Positions 1 through 10,449 of a stretch of 64,000 nucleotides of DNA are shown one piece after another. Numbering within the stretch: position 1 is the first letter of the stretch; every line of letters begins with the position of its first letter. The translations under genes were made by a program, and so were the position numbers. The notes beneath the pieces were generated by a model. The model ran no database searches. It was not told where the DNA came from and worked only from the letters and a program-made list of their open reading frames with translations. The stretch comes from Sepioteuthis lessoniana (taxonomy: Eukaryota; Mollusca; Cephalopoda; Myopsida; Loliginidae). The stretch is from NCBI GenBank assembly GCA_963585895.1, contig CAUZXS010002528.1:16559-80558 (forward strand). Direction: 5' to 3'.

Positions 1-3
1 TGT

Positions 4-235
4 GAAGAAAATAGGAAAAACAGAATAATCCAAATTAGATGAATTTATTGTTATGTAAAGCCAACTTTAAACATTTTGGTTTTAATATCCTTTGATATCA
101 TGAGAATTGTTCACACAGCAATGTATGCTTGTTAAGATAACAGGAGCAAAGAAAATGAATATATACATATAACATTGGCTTCATATCAAAATAATTTCAT
201 CAAATTTGGATTATTCTGTTTTTTCTACTTTCTTC
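4..235. repeat. Foldback element with 43-bp inverted ends
   Basis: Bases 4-46 are the inverted complement of 193-235 with about 4 mismatches in 43. About 146 bp of AT-rich sequence lies between. No coding sequence is visible. It is probably a small MITE. The left end is 3 bases from the window edge, so its flank cannot be checked. Confidence 0.6.
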
Positions 236-313
236 ATTATATATACACATACACACATGGAAGTAAATAATGGAGTAAAATCCACTAATATAGAGGAAAA
301 AAATTTAATACGA

Positions 314-773
314 TAATCCAAGCAGGAGAGATTTATTAAGAAACAAAGTCAACACTAGAGTGTTTTGGTTCTAATGAACCATCATCAGGACTTGGAGGGA
401 TGATATTAGAGATGTTAAATCACTGATGGATGTTTAAAAAATATCTATCCTCTTTTCTCCTATTTATTCCATTTTCCTCTTTCTCTCATTTTGATTCAAA
501 ATTTTCTCTATGTACAAATGGAACAATTTCTACAAAATATTTTTCAAAAATCATATGACAATTTTAAAAACAAATACTGTTGTATTGTTTAAACAGCCAA
601 CTTTTCCTGATATATAGGTTTTTCCTAAGTTTTTGTATAATCTTTTAAACATCCATTGTTGATTCAACAACACTAATATGATTCCTCTCAGTCCTGATGA
701 TAGTTCATTAAAACCAAAACACTATAGTGTCAACTATGTTCCTCAATAAATCTCTCCTCCTGCTTGGATTACC
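314..773. repeat. Foldback repeat with ~125-bp arms carrying a hammerhead-like motif
   Basis: The arms at about 314-436 and 645-773 are imperfect inverted copies around a 210-bp AT-rich spacer. Each arm carries CTGATGA followed by a short hairpin, an A-rich junction and a palindromic stem of ACACT/AGTGT type. In the left arm, read on the minus strand, the hairpin TGGTTC-ATTA-GAACCA is perfect. This order resembles a minimal hammerhead ribozyme of the kind reported in Penelope-like elements, but the GAAA core is not intact. Assignment to a Penelope-like terminal repeat is inference. Confidence 0.45.
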
Positions 774-775
774 TT

Positions 776-2560
776 GTTATCAAATTTTCTCTCTCTCTCA
801 TTATATATATATATATATGAGAGAGAGAGACACGCACACACAAGATAGACAAGGGTAACATACGGATGATAGACAGACATGGGCAATATATGATAGATGA
901 AAGCAGAGTGCAGGTGTTAGATAATAACAATATAAAAGATATGAATAAACTGAGATAAAGAGAGATGATTTCTAAATGTAGCTTAGTTTGGCACAAAGTC
1001 AGATGTAGCATCCAATAAAATCTCTAGTAATAATCTATTAGCCCAGCTTGTTAACCATTACACTAGGTCAAGGAAGTCTACTTAAAGTATATAACTTTTT
1101 TTTTTTTTTTTTTTACACATAAAAATCTGGTTTTGGCCATTTTATGACTATTCTCACCCTTAGTGAGCCCACAGTATGTACTGCCATCAACAATACATGC
1201 ACTTGACTTAAAGTTTTGTCAGATCCCCTCAGTTAAGCAGTGATGACTGTTCAGTTTTGTGATTGAGTGACCACTTAAAAACCAAACGCCTGTGAGCCAG
1301 ACTAAGCAAAGCTTATTGAATAAAAATAGTACACACACTTGGCCAACAACCAGTGTAGTTGAAGTCATTCTTGGAACTAAATTCATCTATTTTCTTTATT
1401 TTAAACTTGTCATGAGTCAAGAAGGACTTTTAAAGTCTGCTGGTTGCTATTTGTGCAGCTACCTATCAGCTACATAACCAGGTTATCATGGCATCCCAGT
1501 TTGATTAACACTACTGTCAAAATATACCACCACTACATAAAATTCACTATGTTGCTTAAGCCGATTCAATAGCATGTATTCTCTCTAGGATCAATTGATA
1601 TTCTTAGATTCAGTTGTAAACAAGCAGATCTGACCAGCCAAATTTGGAAGGAGGATAAGATACATTTTAGACTTTGCTGGGTAATAATGATGGCAAATTA
1701 TAAACTTCAATGGTCAATTATTGCTAAATGCCTCCAGAAGAAAATCAATCAATCATTCTAGGTCAAAATATGAATTTACTCTAAAGAAGAGATCACAGCA
1801 TAAAAATTCTTTTGCCATAATTCTGATTCTTCATTTTCTTAGAATCACTTTAACTTTTGGTTTGAGAGTCCATATTTTCTTTCATTCTTTTAATAGATTA
1901 AGTCCCTGCTGATTATAAGGCAACAGGTCTAAGAGAAGAAAAAATTCTGATTTCAAAAATCTGAAGAGTTGTTCAAAAAAAATCTGTGACACATTCCTGC
2001 ACCATTCTTTTGTTATTCAAAAAGAAATTATCTGCACAAATCTTCACCACAATAAACAAATCATCTGTGTAGATAGTTCAATGGTTCACATATTTAACAA
2101 AACTGTTGGACTCTCAATATGTTAAGGTCAACAGGAGGATCTATAATATATATTGTATTTCCTGGCATTGTTTACAAAGGTATTTGGGGGACTACTATTC
2201 ACTGCAACCCCTCCAAGCACTGTAGCTGTCAATTTCAAACTTCTTCAGATCATCCTCGGGTCATATCAGTGAACATGATACTGTGTGATATTGGCAGAGA
2301 ATTAATCTAAACTTAAATTTGCATCTTACATGCCAGATAATACAATGTGTGTGTTAAGATGAACAAAAGTAACCAGACAAATAGAAATATTTCTTTTGTG
2401 TAATTTATTTTTGAATTGTTCAAAACTAATTTTGACTTTGGCCATCATCAGGAGAAAAGATTTTGTGAAAAAAGTCTTAAGTTTTTAAAGTAGTTTTTAA
2501 AAGAGTTGAGCTGCTATGAGAAGCAACAAAATAATGTACTGGCATATCTATTTGTTTTTT
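776..2560. other. No gene recognised; AT-rich non-coding stretch
   Basis: It contains a GA/AT simple repeat near 790-832 and a poly-T run near 1097-1114. Open frames here are short and low-complexity and match no family I recognise. A second CTGATGATGG motif on the minus strand near 2437-2451 resembles the one in the foldback at the left edge. Confidence 0.5.
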
Positions 2561-2592
2561 ATATATATATGTGTATATATATATATATATAT

Positions 2593-2889
2593 ATGAGAGG
2601 ATGTGACCGTGGTGTAATGGTTACTGTCATAGGAAATAGACATGGCAACCCCCAAGTTCAAATCCTAAACAAGGCTGTTTGCATTTCACATAACACTAAT
2701 ACCCTTGGGAAAGGAATGAATCCAACTTTCCTGCTCCAGCTGTAGATGAATAGTAGGGCTGACCAAGATCTTTAGCCTTTGTATGGCAACTAGTCAAGAA
2801 GGAAAACTGAATTCAAACCTGTCAAACTCTGCTTAAAAAGCTTACTTTGTATCACATCCTGTTTATGTGGAGGGGTTGGGTAAATACAC

Positions 2890-2894
<5 letters not shown>
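2593..2894 (+). repeat. tRNA-derived SINE (family S), full-length copy
   Basis: The head has tRNA-like promoter boxes: a box A-like GTGTAATGGTTACTG near 2611 and a box B-like AGTTCAAATCC near 2655. The body runs through 'cccttgggaaaggaatgaatcc' sequence to 'ggggttgggtaaatac'. About fifteen other copies in both orientations occur here. The copy is bracketed by (AT)n microsatellites. Transcription by RNA polymerase III is inferred from the boxes. Confidence 0.6.
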
Positions 2895-2943
<49 letters not shown>

Positions 2944-2945
2944 TA
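2895..2945. repeat. (AT)n microsatellite at a SINE 3' end
   Basis: Near-perfect AT dinucleotide run directly after the SINE tail. Confidence 0.9.
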
Positions 2946-2989
2946 TAGAATAATGATTTACAATAACATGATATTAAGTTAATGATTCC

Positions 2990-3490
2990 TTTTAATGGTT
3001 TAGGTTTAATGGTATATCAACTCTTTATAGGTTATTTAATGCTGAAATTACATTTCCAATGTTCTTTTGCCTTTTGAAGGTGATTGTATTAATTTGTCTA
3101 GATTCTTGTTTGCACAGTTATATGATATCAAGTATTTCTATCAAATACAAATAATCTATACATAATGATTTAAAGTCCCTCTTCCGATTTAATAATAATA
3201 ATTTGTTTGCAAACAATTATATGGTTTCCAGTATTCCAATCCAAAAATCAATAATTTCCAAACAGATTTATTTGACTCATAGATAGGATCCTAAGAGATA
3301 CTACCATTTCAGGCCAGAGTGAACCTGAGAGTAATGGCAATGAAAGAGTACTCCACATACACTGGAGCTCCATAACATGAGCCTCAGTACCAGATGCAGG
3401 CTAGTATCATACCAAGGACACCACTTTTTGGGAGATGGAACTGACTCTTACAAAGGAGTAAGACTCATTCTATCAACAGGGTATTTAATC
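2990..3490 (+). repeat. Dispersed family R copy
   Basis: The head resembles 'atggcatatcaaccc..ttatttaatgcc'. The middle has modules like 'agttatatggtttcaagtatt'. The tail has 'atagataggaccctaacag', 'cagagtgaacctg' and 'gggtactccacatt'. This order recurs at about a dozen sites in the window, so it is the most abundant local repeat. No coding potential or tRNA-like head was seen. Its class is unknown to me. Confidence 0.6.
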
Positions 3491-3984
3491 TGAGAAAAAT
3501 ATCTACTGAGCAATAAAAGCTGGAAAAGTATGAAAATCTGCAAGAGCAATGTATAAGAAATAGTCGGACTATATATTTCCCATTGAAGTTGGATGCTAAG
3601 GTTTTATTAAAAATTTGATCCCTACATATCGGACTAAACTCAGCTAATCATTAGCAGAAAAACAGAAATACAGCAAGGCAAGATCAGACAGAAGCTGCAT
3701 AAATCTGATACTTCCTTACTATGATATAAAACTAAGAAAACCTAGGGGTACCATAAGGTACAACTGGGATGCCCAGAGTTAATGATGCTTTAGCTCCAAA
3801 ACCATGCCTGACCCCAAGGCCATTATCTGACAAAGGCTTTGTTGGTGGCATTACTACTGAACACTTGTCACTCAGATTTCAATTAAAACCAGTACAAAAA
3901 AACTCACACACAAAGATTGAAAATGATATGATATACTCATGAATTGTGTCTTAAGCAGGAATAACCTGGTGAAGACCATCTCTC

Positions 3985-4195
3985 TCCATATTACAACAGG
4001 TTTAAATTCAGTTTTCCTACAAGATCAATTGCTATACCAATGTTAAATAGCTAAGTCTGCCCTACTGTTTGCTCACAGCAAGATTTATACCTTTCCCAAT
4101 GGTACTAGTGCTATATGAAATGCAAATAGCCATGTTCAAGTTCTGAATTCAGGTAGCCTTGTCAACTTCCTATGATGATAATCAAAAGCACTTCC
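3985..4195 (-). repeat. SINE family S, diverged minus-strand copy
   Basis: Shares the family blocks 'aggtttaaattcagttttcct', 'agtctgccctactgtttgctca' and 'cctttcccaatgg', in the reverse orientation to the copy at 2593. It is followed by an (AT)n run at 4205-4247. Confidence 0.5.
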
Positions 4196-4204
4196 ATTTT
4201 AACT

Positions 4205-4207
4205 ATA

Positions 4208-4247
<40 letters not shown>
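4205..4247. repeat. (AT)n microsatellite
   Basis: About 20 uninterrupted AT units. Confidence 0.9.
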
Positions 4248-4256
<9 letters not shown>

Positions 4257-4324
4257 ATGCATTGTGCTATATTCATAAATAGAAAATGCTCAATATTGAA
4301 AATAGAGCATATGTAGTTCCTGTT

Positions 4325-4400
4325 CTGATAAGGAAGAAACTGACAGTCATTAAGTGCCATTGTCTCTGTCTACACTATCCTCAGAAATACACATACACAC
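4325..4400 (+). repeat. Short dispersed repeat, also near 31785-31860
   Basis: The core 'ttaagtgccattgtctctgtctacactatcct' type sequence recurs near 31810-31845 with few changes. Only two copies were seen. Its class is unknown. Confidence 0.4.
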
Positions 4401-5099
4401 TCATTTTATATAATTTGATATATAATATAAATGATACATCATTTTGCCTTAAAACCTATTAAACATCTAAGCTCAAATAGTTTGGAACATTTAGTAAATC
4501 TGGAATTAGTCAGGTGCCAAGTCTGCAGGTAAGGGTTAGGGTAACCTAGCCATATATATATATATATATACACTTAAGAGACATAATGTCAACCGAGAAA
4601 ATCAGGTGGAGTTATTCTCAAGTAAGCATATTGATTTTTAAAACCAATAGTATTTTTAGAACAACATTAAATCATTAGATTAATGCAATAATCAACTGCA
4701 TTAATAATAAATAAATGTAAAAATAAAGTAAGAAAAAAAAAGTTACTGGTTGTTGTATCTGTTGACATTATTTAGAGGGAAGGGATTTTTTGTAGATAAA
4801 TACAGTTCATTTCTGACATGTGTATAAGTGAGGAAGATTCAAAATAGGACAGTCAAAAATATGGGTAGTATTTAAATTATGCTGACATTTTGAAATACGC
4901 TGACTGGTTTGACTAGAAATCACAAAACCCACCCTTCACCAACAACAGTCAGTTGGAAGATGGCAAGTGAGGAGGGAAAAAAAGAATTTTGATTAAAGTG
5001 AATTTTAAAGCGAAGTAGATTGTGTATGTGAGGCTGGGTTTTTTTTGTCTGAACAGTATGCTTAAAACATTCAATGTAGAGCCTAAGTGAGAGTATGTG

Positions 5100-5345
5100 A
5101 ATATATATATATATATATAATAAGGTGGTTGTGGTGTAAATGATATCATCAAAGGAAATGGACATTGCAATTTGAGTTCAAATCTTAAACAAGGCTATTT
5201 ACATTTTCACATGGTGCAAATACCTTTGAAAAATGTATGAATCAAACTATACTCCCTCTAAATAGTAGGGACAGACTGGTCTCTTTAACCTTGGTATGGA
5301 GTAGAAAACTCTATTCCTGTTAAACTGCTTAAATCGTGAGTGTAT
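5100..5345 (+). repeat. SINE family S copy with (AT)n at its head
   Basis: Begins after an (AT)n run with 'ggtggttgtggtgtaaatg', has the box B-like 'gagttcaaatc', then the family body and 'ccttggtatgg'. The tail after about 5335 is lost. Confidence 0.5.
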
Positions 5346-5436
5346 GCACACACATGAGATGGCGGATGAAGCCATTAGGTTCTTGTTAAAGAGAAGAATT
5401 CTAATAAGCAGTTCATAATTATTTTCATTTTATATA

Positions 5437-5832
5437 CAGTAGCTTCCGAAACTAAGGGACAAAATTTTAAAACCTAATATTTGTTAGAAATAACAACTGT
5501 GAAAAGCTGAAATTTTGACAACTGGTAGTCATTATCATCCATGATAACAAATGATTAAGTAAGACTTATTCTTTCGAAGAAATCAAAAAATTTGAATATA
5601 GCATACTGTTTACATTGTTTTTCTCAATTTTGTCCCTTACTTTTGGACGATCCTATTTTGAAAATAAATAATTGTTATAATTCTTTTTCTTTCCTTTGCA
5701 AAGGATTCAAATTTTAGTATGTTATTATGGATGATAACGACTACCAGTTGTCAAAATTTCAGTTTTTTATAGTTGTTATTTCTAACAAATATTAGGTTTT
5801 AAAATTTCGTCCCTTAGTTTTGGATGCTACTG
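5437..5832. mobile_element. 396-bp MITE with long terminal inverted repeats and TA flanks
   Basis: The first ~115 bases are the inverted complement of the last ~115. They begin CAGTAGCTTCCGAAACTAAG and end with the complementary CTTAGTTTTGGATGCTACTG. TA dinucleotides flank both ends (5435-5436 and 5833-5834), as expected for the Tc1/mariner superfamily. There is no transposase frame, so it would depend on a transposase in trans. A third partial copy of the terminal motif lies inside near 5628-5655. Confidence 0.75.
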
Positions 5833-5974
5833 TATATATATCCTTTCTTTGGAACTATTGTTAGTTAAAAATTAATTATTCCAATGAATAATAGGTTAAG
5901 ATGTGAACCATTGTATAAACTTACATCACTCATTTACTTATAGTGGTCTAAGTTTGTGTAAGACCAGCCTTACT

Positions 5975-6300
5975 TTTAGGATGAGCTGATAACACAAGAA
6001 TGGTGCAGTGGTGTGCTACTGATACTATAAACAGCACTCCTCAGGTTGTGAATTCAAAGTCTTTCTTTCTCTTACACTGATTGTCAAACAAAGACAAGAG
6101 AGTCCAATATGCCCTACTACTTTACTCACAGATGTGGTGGGGGAGAGAAGAGATGGAAATATGCCAAGAGTATGAGTTTGAAGTCAACAGCAAACAGCTT
6201 TACCCAGAATTTGAACTTAGCAAATCAATTTTCTTTGAAGATAACCATTACACCACTTCTATGTGTCTGCACATGCACAAGTTGGGATGCCAAATTATAG
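5975..6300. repeat. tRNA-like SINE remnants
   Basis: A tRNA-like head at about 5999-6062 (box A-like 'atggtgcagtggtgtgc', box B-like 'ggttgtgaattcaaag') runs into a minus-strand family S body with 'ccaatatgccctactactttactcacag'. The short open frames here are chance frames across the repeat. Confidence 0.4.
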
Positions 6301-6739
6301 AGTAGTTAATAGTGAGCTAGTCTCACAAATCATTTCTACTGCAGCAAGCTAGATCTTCATACTTGATGCTTCCTTTGCCAGACAAAGCTAAACTTCAAAT
6401 ATTTATACTTTCAAGTCATAACAGTTGTCTCATTCCTTTACATGTATGTAAAGTAACAATTACTAAAATGGAAAATGTAATCAACAAGCCAAAGCACTAA
6501 TGTTCTTAAAATCCTTAGAAAAGGCGTTAATCTACTTCACTGCAATTTGACAGAAAAGTACTTGTTACTAGCATGTTCTAATAGCTGGAGAAGAATAAAG
6601 TGCATGAACATGTCCAAACTATTTTCTCCACAGATATCTTGCTAAAGAAGTTAAATCAAAAAGTTGTTGTTACACCCATTAAGTTTTACTAGTATACAAA
6701 TAGACTGATTACATAAGATACAAAAAACTTATTCTCTTG

Positions 6740-6910
6740 ACACTTATATATTAAAATTCTCATTTTGTCTGAACAGCATATAACCCAGCAAAAATGGCAC
6801 ATTATCGCAAGTTTTATTAGAGCAATACACTTAAAATGTTCTAACTGAAAAAATAAAGCAATTTTTGGTCCAATTTGCAACTGAATGATAATTTTATAAA
6901 GGCTGCATTT
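6740..6910 (+). repeat. Helitron-like dispersed end module
   Basis: Starts with 'atattaaaattctcattttgtctg', runs through 'acccagcaaaaatggcacatta', and ends in 'gtccaatttgcaactgaatgataattt'. Parts recur near 16765, 34110 and 46745. A start such as 'tctatatactaaaattctcatt' resembles 5' ends of invertebrate Helitrons. That comparison is from family knowledge and is not proved here. Confidence 0.4.
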
Positions 6911-7398
6911 GCACTGACATCTTAGTAACTAACTAGTTATCTGTAAAAAAAAAAAAAAAAAATGCAACCTCCAACCAATCTTGGAACTTCTTAATATGTT
7001 AGCATTTTTATGTTGCTGATAATCTGACATTCAGGTATGCTATGGGTCAAATGACAATAAAGCAAATTTATTTACTTTTAGTTATCTCCCAAACAAATCA
7101 TGGTATTAACTTTGGATTATTTAATGCTTTATTGACATATGTAGTTGTTTCATTTTGGAGAGTAAAATATCCAATAATCTTGGCCAAATATAATTTAAGA
7201 TTTTCATGAATGACCCTAGCAATTCCTGAAAGTTTGATTGAAATCAGGTTAAAAATAACAAGGCCTTAGCTGGACAGACATTTGTTGAATTATAATAATC
7301 TCATGTATGTCACCTTAACCCAGTAAAAACAGCACATTTTATTTATGACTAACTTGCATCTCATTTTCACAATGTGATATCACAAATAGTTTCATCAT

Positions 7399-7566
7399 GA
7401 AAGAATCTCTGGATCAACAATATTGTTTATGATGTATGCATTCTTCTTTGACCTTTTCATGAGGAGTTGCTAGTTCTCAAGATTTCAAACTCTGCTCATG
7501 GCTACATAAAACTGACCATGGGAAAAGTCACTTCTAATGTAGACACCAATCTGAGACAAAATACCT
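7399..7566 (-). pseudogene. Helitron PIF1-type helicase, C-terminal remnant
   Basis: The minus-strand translation reads ...ILSQIGVYIRSDFSHGQFYV followed by AMSRV, then after two in-frame stops a tail ending NAYIINNIVDPEILS and a stop. SHGQ-(F/L)YVA-(M/L)SRV is the C-terminal motif of the PIF1-like DNA helicase of Helitron Rep-helicase proteins. Only this last ~55-codon piece survives. The internal stops after SRV and after LEN make it non-functional. Upstream (higher coordinates) the reading frame is not recoverable by eye. It is a relic of a rolling-circle transposon, probably linked to the Helitron-like module just to its left. Confidence 0.7.
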
Positions 7567-7959
7567 ACAAATTACTGAAATGTAAACAAGTGCAGGAAGC
7601 ATGATTAAATAAAATTTATTGGTGCCTCTTGTTTCTCTTTGAATAATCACTTTTATGGATAATGGCACAATTTGTACCAATACTTTTTAAAAGATTCTTT
7701 AACTATAAGTTTTTCTTTCGTTTATCAAAGAAGTTTCAATTTCAAATGGGGTCTGTATTTGCAGTCACTTCAAATCATTATAATTTCTCAAAAGGGAGAT
7801 AACTATTAAATACTAGTTATAGTGTGTGATCACTGAGACTCCTTGTCAAGTCAAAAGGCTAGAGGTTCAGTTACAAATAGGGTTTTGTAGGTAGAGATTC
7901 AAGCCCAGTGCCCCTTAGTTTTAAATTAAGAATTTTTTTTCTTCTAAACCAATTTGATC

Positions 7960-8262
7960 ACCTATAAGCTTGGAGGTGTGCTTAGCAGAATGGTTATTTT
8001 CATAGAAAAAGGAATCGGCAACCCAAATTCAAAACATGGACATTGCATTTCATTTTGTAATAATACCTTTGGGAAAAGCATGAATCCATCTTTTCTTCCC
8101 TTAGCTACAAATAAATAATAAAGAAGACTGGATTCTTTAGACTAGGTTAGGCAACTAGCTTCAGAAAAGGAAAACTGCATTAAAACCAGTTGTATTCTAA
8201 AAGATGGACCTTGCATCAGATCCTAATCAAGATAGAGGTATTGGATAAATACATAATTTTAG
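7960..8262 (+). repeat. SINE family S copy
   Basis: Has the head 'ggaggtgtgcttagcagaatggtta', a weak box B, the family body ('aataataccttt', 'catgaatccatc') and the tail 'gaggtattggataaatacat'. It is followed at once by an oppositely oriented copy. Confidence 0.55.
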
Positions 8263-8264
8263 GC

Positions 8265-8440
8265 TTAAGGAGCTCAGTCTGCCCTGCTATTTACTAATAG
8301 ACAAAAAGATTGTGTCACACCTTTCTCAAAGGCATTAAGGTAAAGGAAAACACAAACAGCCTGGTCTAGGTTTTGAACTTGGTTCACCAAGTCAATTTCT
8401 GATGACAAACATTATGCCAATCACACTTCCCTTAATTATA
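8265..8440 (-). repeat. SINE family S copy, inverted relative to its neighbour
   Basis: Carries 'cagtctgccctgctatttac', 'cctttctcaaaggcatta' and 'gttttgaacttggttcacc'. With the copy at 7960-8262 it forms a tail-to-tail pair that could pair as RNA. Confidence 0.55.
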
Positions 8441-8954
8441 AGATAAATCCCTTTATTTATACATAAATTCCATTAACAGGATTTGCTTTGACATTAAACT
8501 TAAAATAAAGATAGATAGCATGGATAGAATTGAAAGTTATGAATAAACCAAAATTTTAAGTTATTCCTCTTACCAAAGTGGTTTTATTTTTAGAAAGAAT
8601 TAGTGGACTATTTAAGAACCTCACCAATCCAGAAAAAGATATTACAATAAAAAGTATCGGATTTCAACCAATTGCATCAAAGGAAAGTTTCATAGAAAAT
8701 ACCATATGCATTTTAAGTTTTGAAGAATTGACTGCTTGATAAGTAGCTGATATTAATGACTCAAAATATCTTTATGCTTCCTCTTGAGCTGCACACAAAA
8801 GAGTTTGACCTTTTTTTTTTTATCTTCAGGATAATGCTCATTTTCTGTCTGGCTTGTCAGTCATTCTTTCAATTTCATCAGGAGCTAAGCTGGTCTGATA
8901 GAGAAATTGTTATTCCAAGCAATGTTTACAATAACAGTCAAAAATGGTTCATCA

Positions 8955-9375
8955 TCTTTCTTGGCTTATTCAATGGCATATAAACCCCTTATGGGTTATT
9001 TAATGCTGAAATGTGATTAATTTGTAAATCTGATTATAACCATAACTATTCATATTTTCAATGTTCCATGGTAATCATTTCTTAAAATCACACTTTACTT
9101 CTCTATAAAAATCATGATGGAAAACAGTTACATGGTATCAAGTATTCTTATCAAATACAAACAATTTCCACAAAAGTTATATGGTTTCAAGCATTTATAC
9201 TCAATACTATTGATTTTCAAACAAATCTATTTGATCCATAGATGACACCTGAACAGGTATTACCACACCAGGTCAGAGTGACCTGGGAGCTATAGCAATG
9301 AAAGGATACTCCACACTCCTCAGAGCTCCAGAACAGGAACCTTTAGTGCCATACCCAGGACATTTTTTTCTTGAT
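8955..9375 (+). repeat. Dispersed family R copy
   Basis: Head 'caatggcatataaacccctt', the 'ggtatcaagtattcttatc' module, then 'catagatgacacctgaacagg', 'ggtcagagtgacctgggag' and 'ggatactccacactcc'. The open frame at 8756-8983 runs into this repeat and is not a gene. Confidence 0.6.
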
Positions 9376-9659
9376 CTCTTCAGTATGATACCTAAGACAT
9401 TAGAAGTGTAAGGGCAAACAAATTTTAACAATCAGATTAAGGGTTGAAAATTTAAGCTAATAATTTCTGGAATGAGTAGAATGTTTGGGGCCAGGAAAAA
9501 AAGGTGAGGGGAGGGTACTTAAGAGGAGTAACTGTTAAATAAAAAAAATGTATAAAAGTCATAACTGAAATGGTTAGATTTCTTACCGATGCCAAGTTAT
9601 CAATGTAGATTTTCACCATAGAAAAGTTCTGATTTAGAAAAATGGTGTGAGAATTATTG

Positions 9660-9672
9660 GGGGGGGGGGGTC
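9660..9672. repeat. Poly-G tract
   Basis: A run of about 11-12 G, one of a few G/C homopolymers here (others near 12942, 44095 and 59326). Confidence 0.85.
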
Positions 9673-9733
9673 CAATTAGCCTTGTGACATACTTAGCTTA
9701 GTAAATATTAAAAGCATAAAATAAATATAATCT

Positions 9734-9803
9734 CTGTCCCAAAATAGTTGTTACATTTAGTACATGAAATATATATGTGAATGTAATAACTATTTTGATA
9801 CAG
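9734..9803. repeat. 70-bp palindromic mini-element
   Basis: CTGTCCCAAAATAGTTGTTA at the left pairs with the complementary end (...TAATAACTATTTTGATACAG) around a small loop. Related hairpins occur at 41672-41742, 41834-41890 and 50041-50100, so this is a small MITE family and not a chance palindrome. Confidence 0.6.
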
Positions 9804-9814
9804 AAATAGTAACA

Positions 9815-10240
9815 TCGAAGGAAGAAAAAACTATGCTAAAATCAAACAAAAAAAACAAACAAAAAAAAAACAACCAAAATGTTACACAGAATGGTGGGGA
9901 GGGGGTGACATAGAATAGTAGGGTATTGTGGAGACAGTGAAGACAAAGGGAAAAAGTCAGAAAATAAGGAGGATAAAGTTTAAAGAATAAAAATAAGTTT
10001 TCAAGAGGGTTAAAAAGAGAGGAGAGAAAGAAAACAAAAAAGAAAAAAATCCAAAGAAAAAATTTAAAACATGATTTGAAGATTAAAAAAAGAAAAACTT
10101 CCAAAAAGTTGAAGGTCTTAAAATGACTGAAAACACAATAGAGGTAGAAAAAAAGATAAGAAAAAAAATGGAAATAAGTGTCAAAATCATTAACCATAAA
10201 CTAGATAAATAAAAAATAAAATAAAATAAAAAAGGTGCAA
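9815..10240. repeat. Purine-rich tract just downstream of the exon
   Basis: Long A/G-rich sequence on the plus strand, so on the gene's sense (minus) strand it is a T/C-rich stretch right after the splice donor. The phenylalanine- and leucine-rich open frame across it (9790-10197, minus) is a composition artefact. Confidence 0.6.
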
Positions 10241-10244
10241 TTAC

Positions 10245-10328
10245 CTGAAAATTGACCTCCGCTTTTTGCTGCAGTAAACTCCGTACTTCATCTGGGTTTC
10301 TATGGAAACAGGCTTGAACTAAGGAAGG
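10245..10328 (-). CDS. ANKRD28-like: ANKRD28/44/52-like ankyrin-repeat protein, one internal exon
   Basis: This 84-bp exon encodes 28 residues beginning PSLVQACFHRNPDEVRSLLQ and ending QKAEVNFQ. That is the conserved N-terminal segment of ANKRD28, ANKRD44 and ANKRD52, large ankyrin-repeat proteins that act as regulatory subunits of protein phosphatase 6. In vertebrate ANKRD28 the matching segment is also 28 residues and ends VNFQ. On the minus strand the exon follows an acceptor with a T-rich tract ending TCTTGCAG at 10329-10331. It ends CAG/GTAATT, with the donor GT at 10244-10243. Both boundaries are phase 0. The family's short first exon should lie at higher coordinates and the TPLH-type ankyrin exons at lower ones, but I found neither, so the flanking introns are long. 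The open frame extends upstream through the acceptor to a Met near 10398 (MCDESYCD...), which I read as intron, although an alternative first exon cannot be excluded. Which paralogue it is cannot be decided from 28 residues. Confidence 0.85.
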
Positions 10329-10449
10329 CTGCAAGATATAAAGCATAAGCACAGGTTGAGGATCTTCGATGATGATGTCACAGTAAGATTCATCACACAT
10401 TTTGAGAAAGTAGCTTTTTTTCCTTTATGGAGTATTTGGATTTCAAAGT

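Noticed and set aside
2593-2680. Possible functional tRNA gene
   Set aside because: Box A- and box B-like sequences are present but no complete cloverleaf. The segment repeats many times with a common downstream body, so it is a SINE head.
8756-8983. 75-codon frame with hydrophobic stretches
   Set aside because: It runs into a family R copy and has no conserved motif.
9790-10197. 135-codon minus-strand frame rich in Phe and Leu, looking like a membrane protein
   Set aside because: It is the complement of a long A/G-rich tract just beyond a splice donor; the composition alone creates the frame.
1-10244. Search for the next ankyrin exons (TPLHxAA motifs) downstream of the ANKRD exon on the minus strand
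   Set aside because: None was found by eye in this interval; a profile search could still find a diverged short exon.
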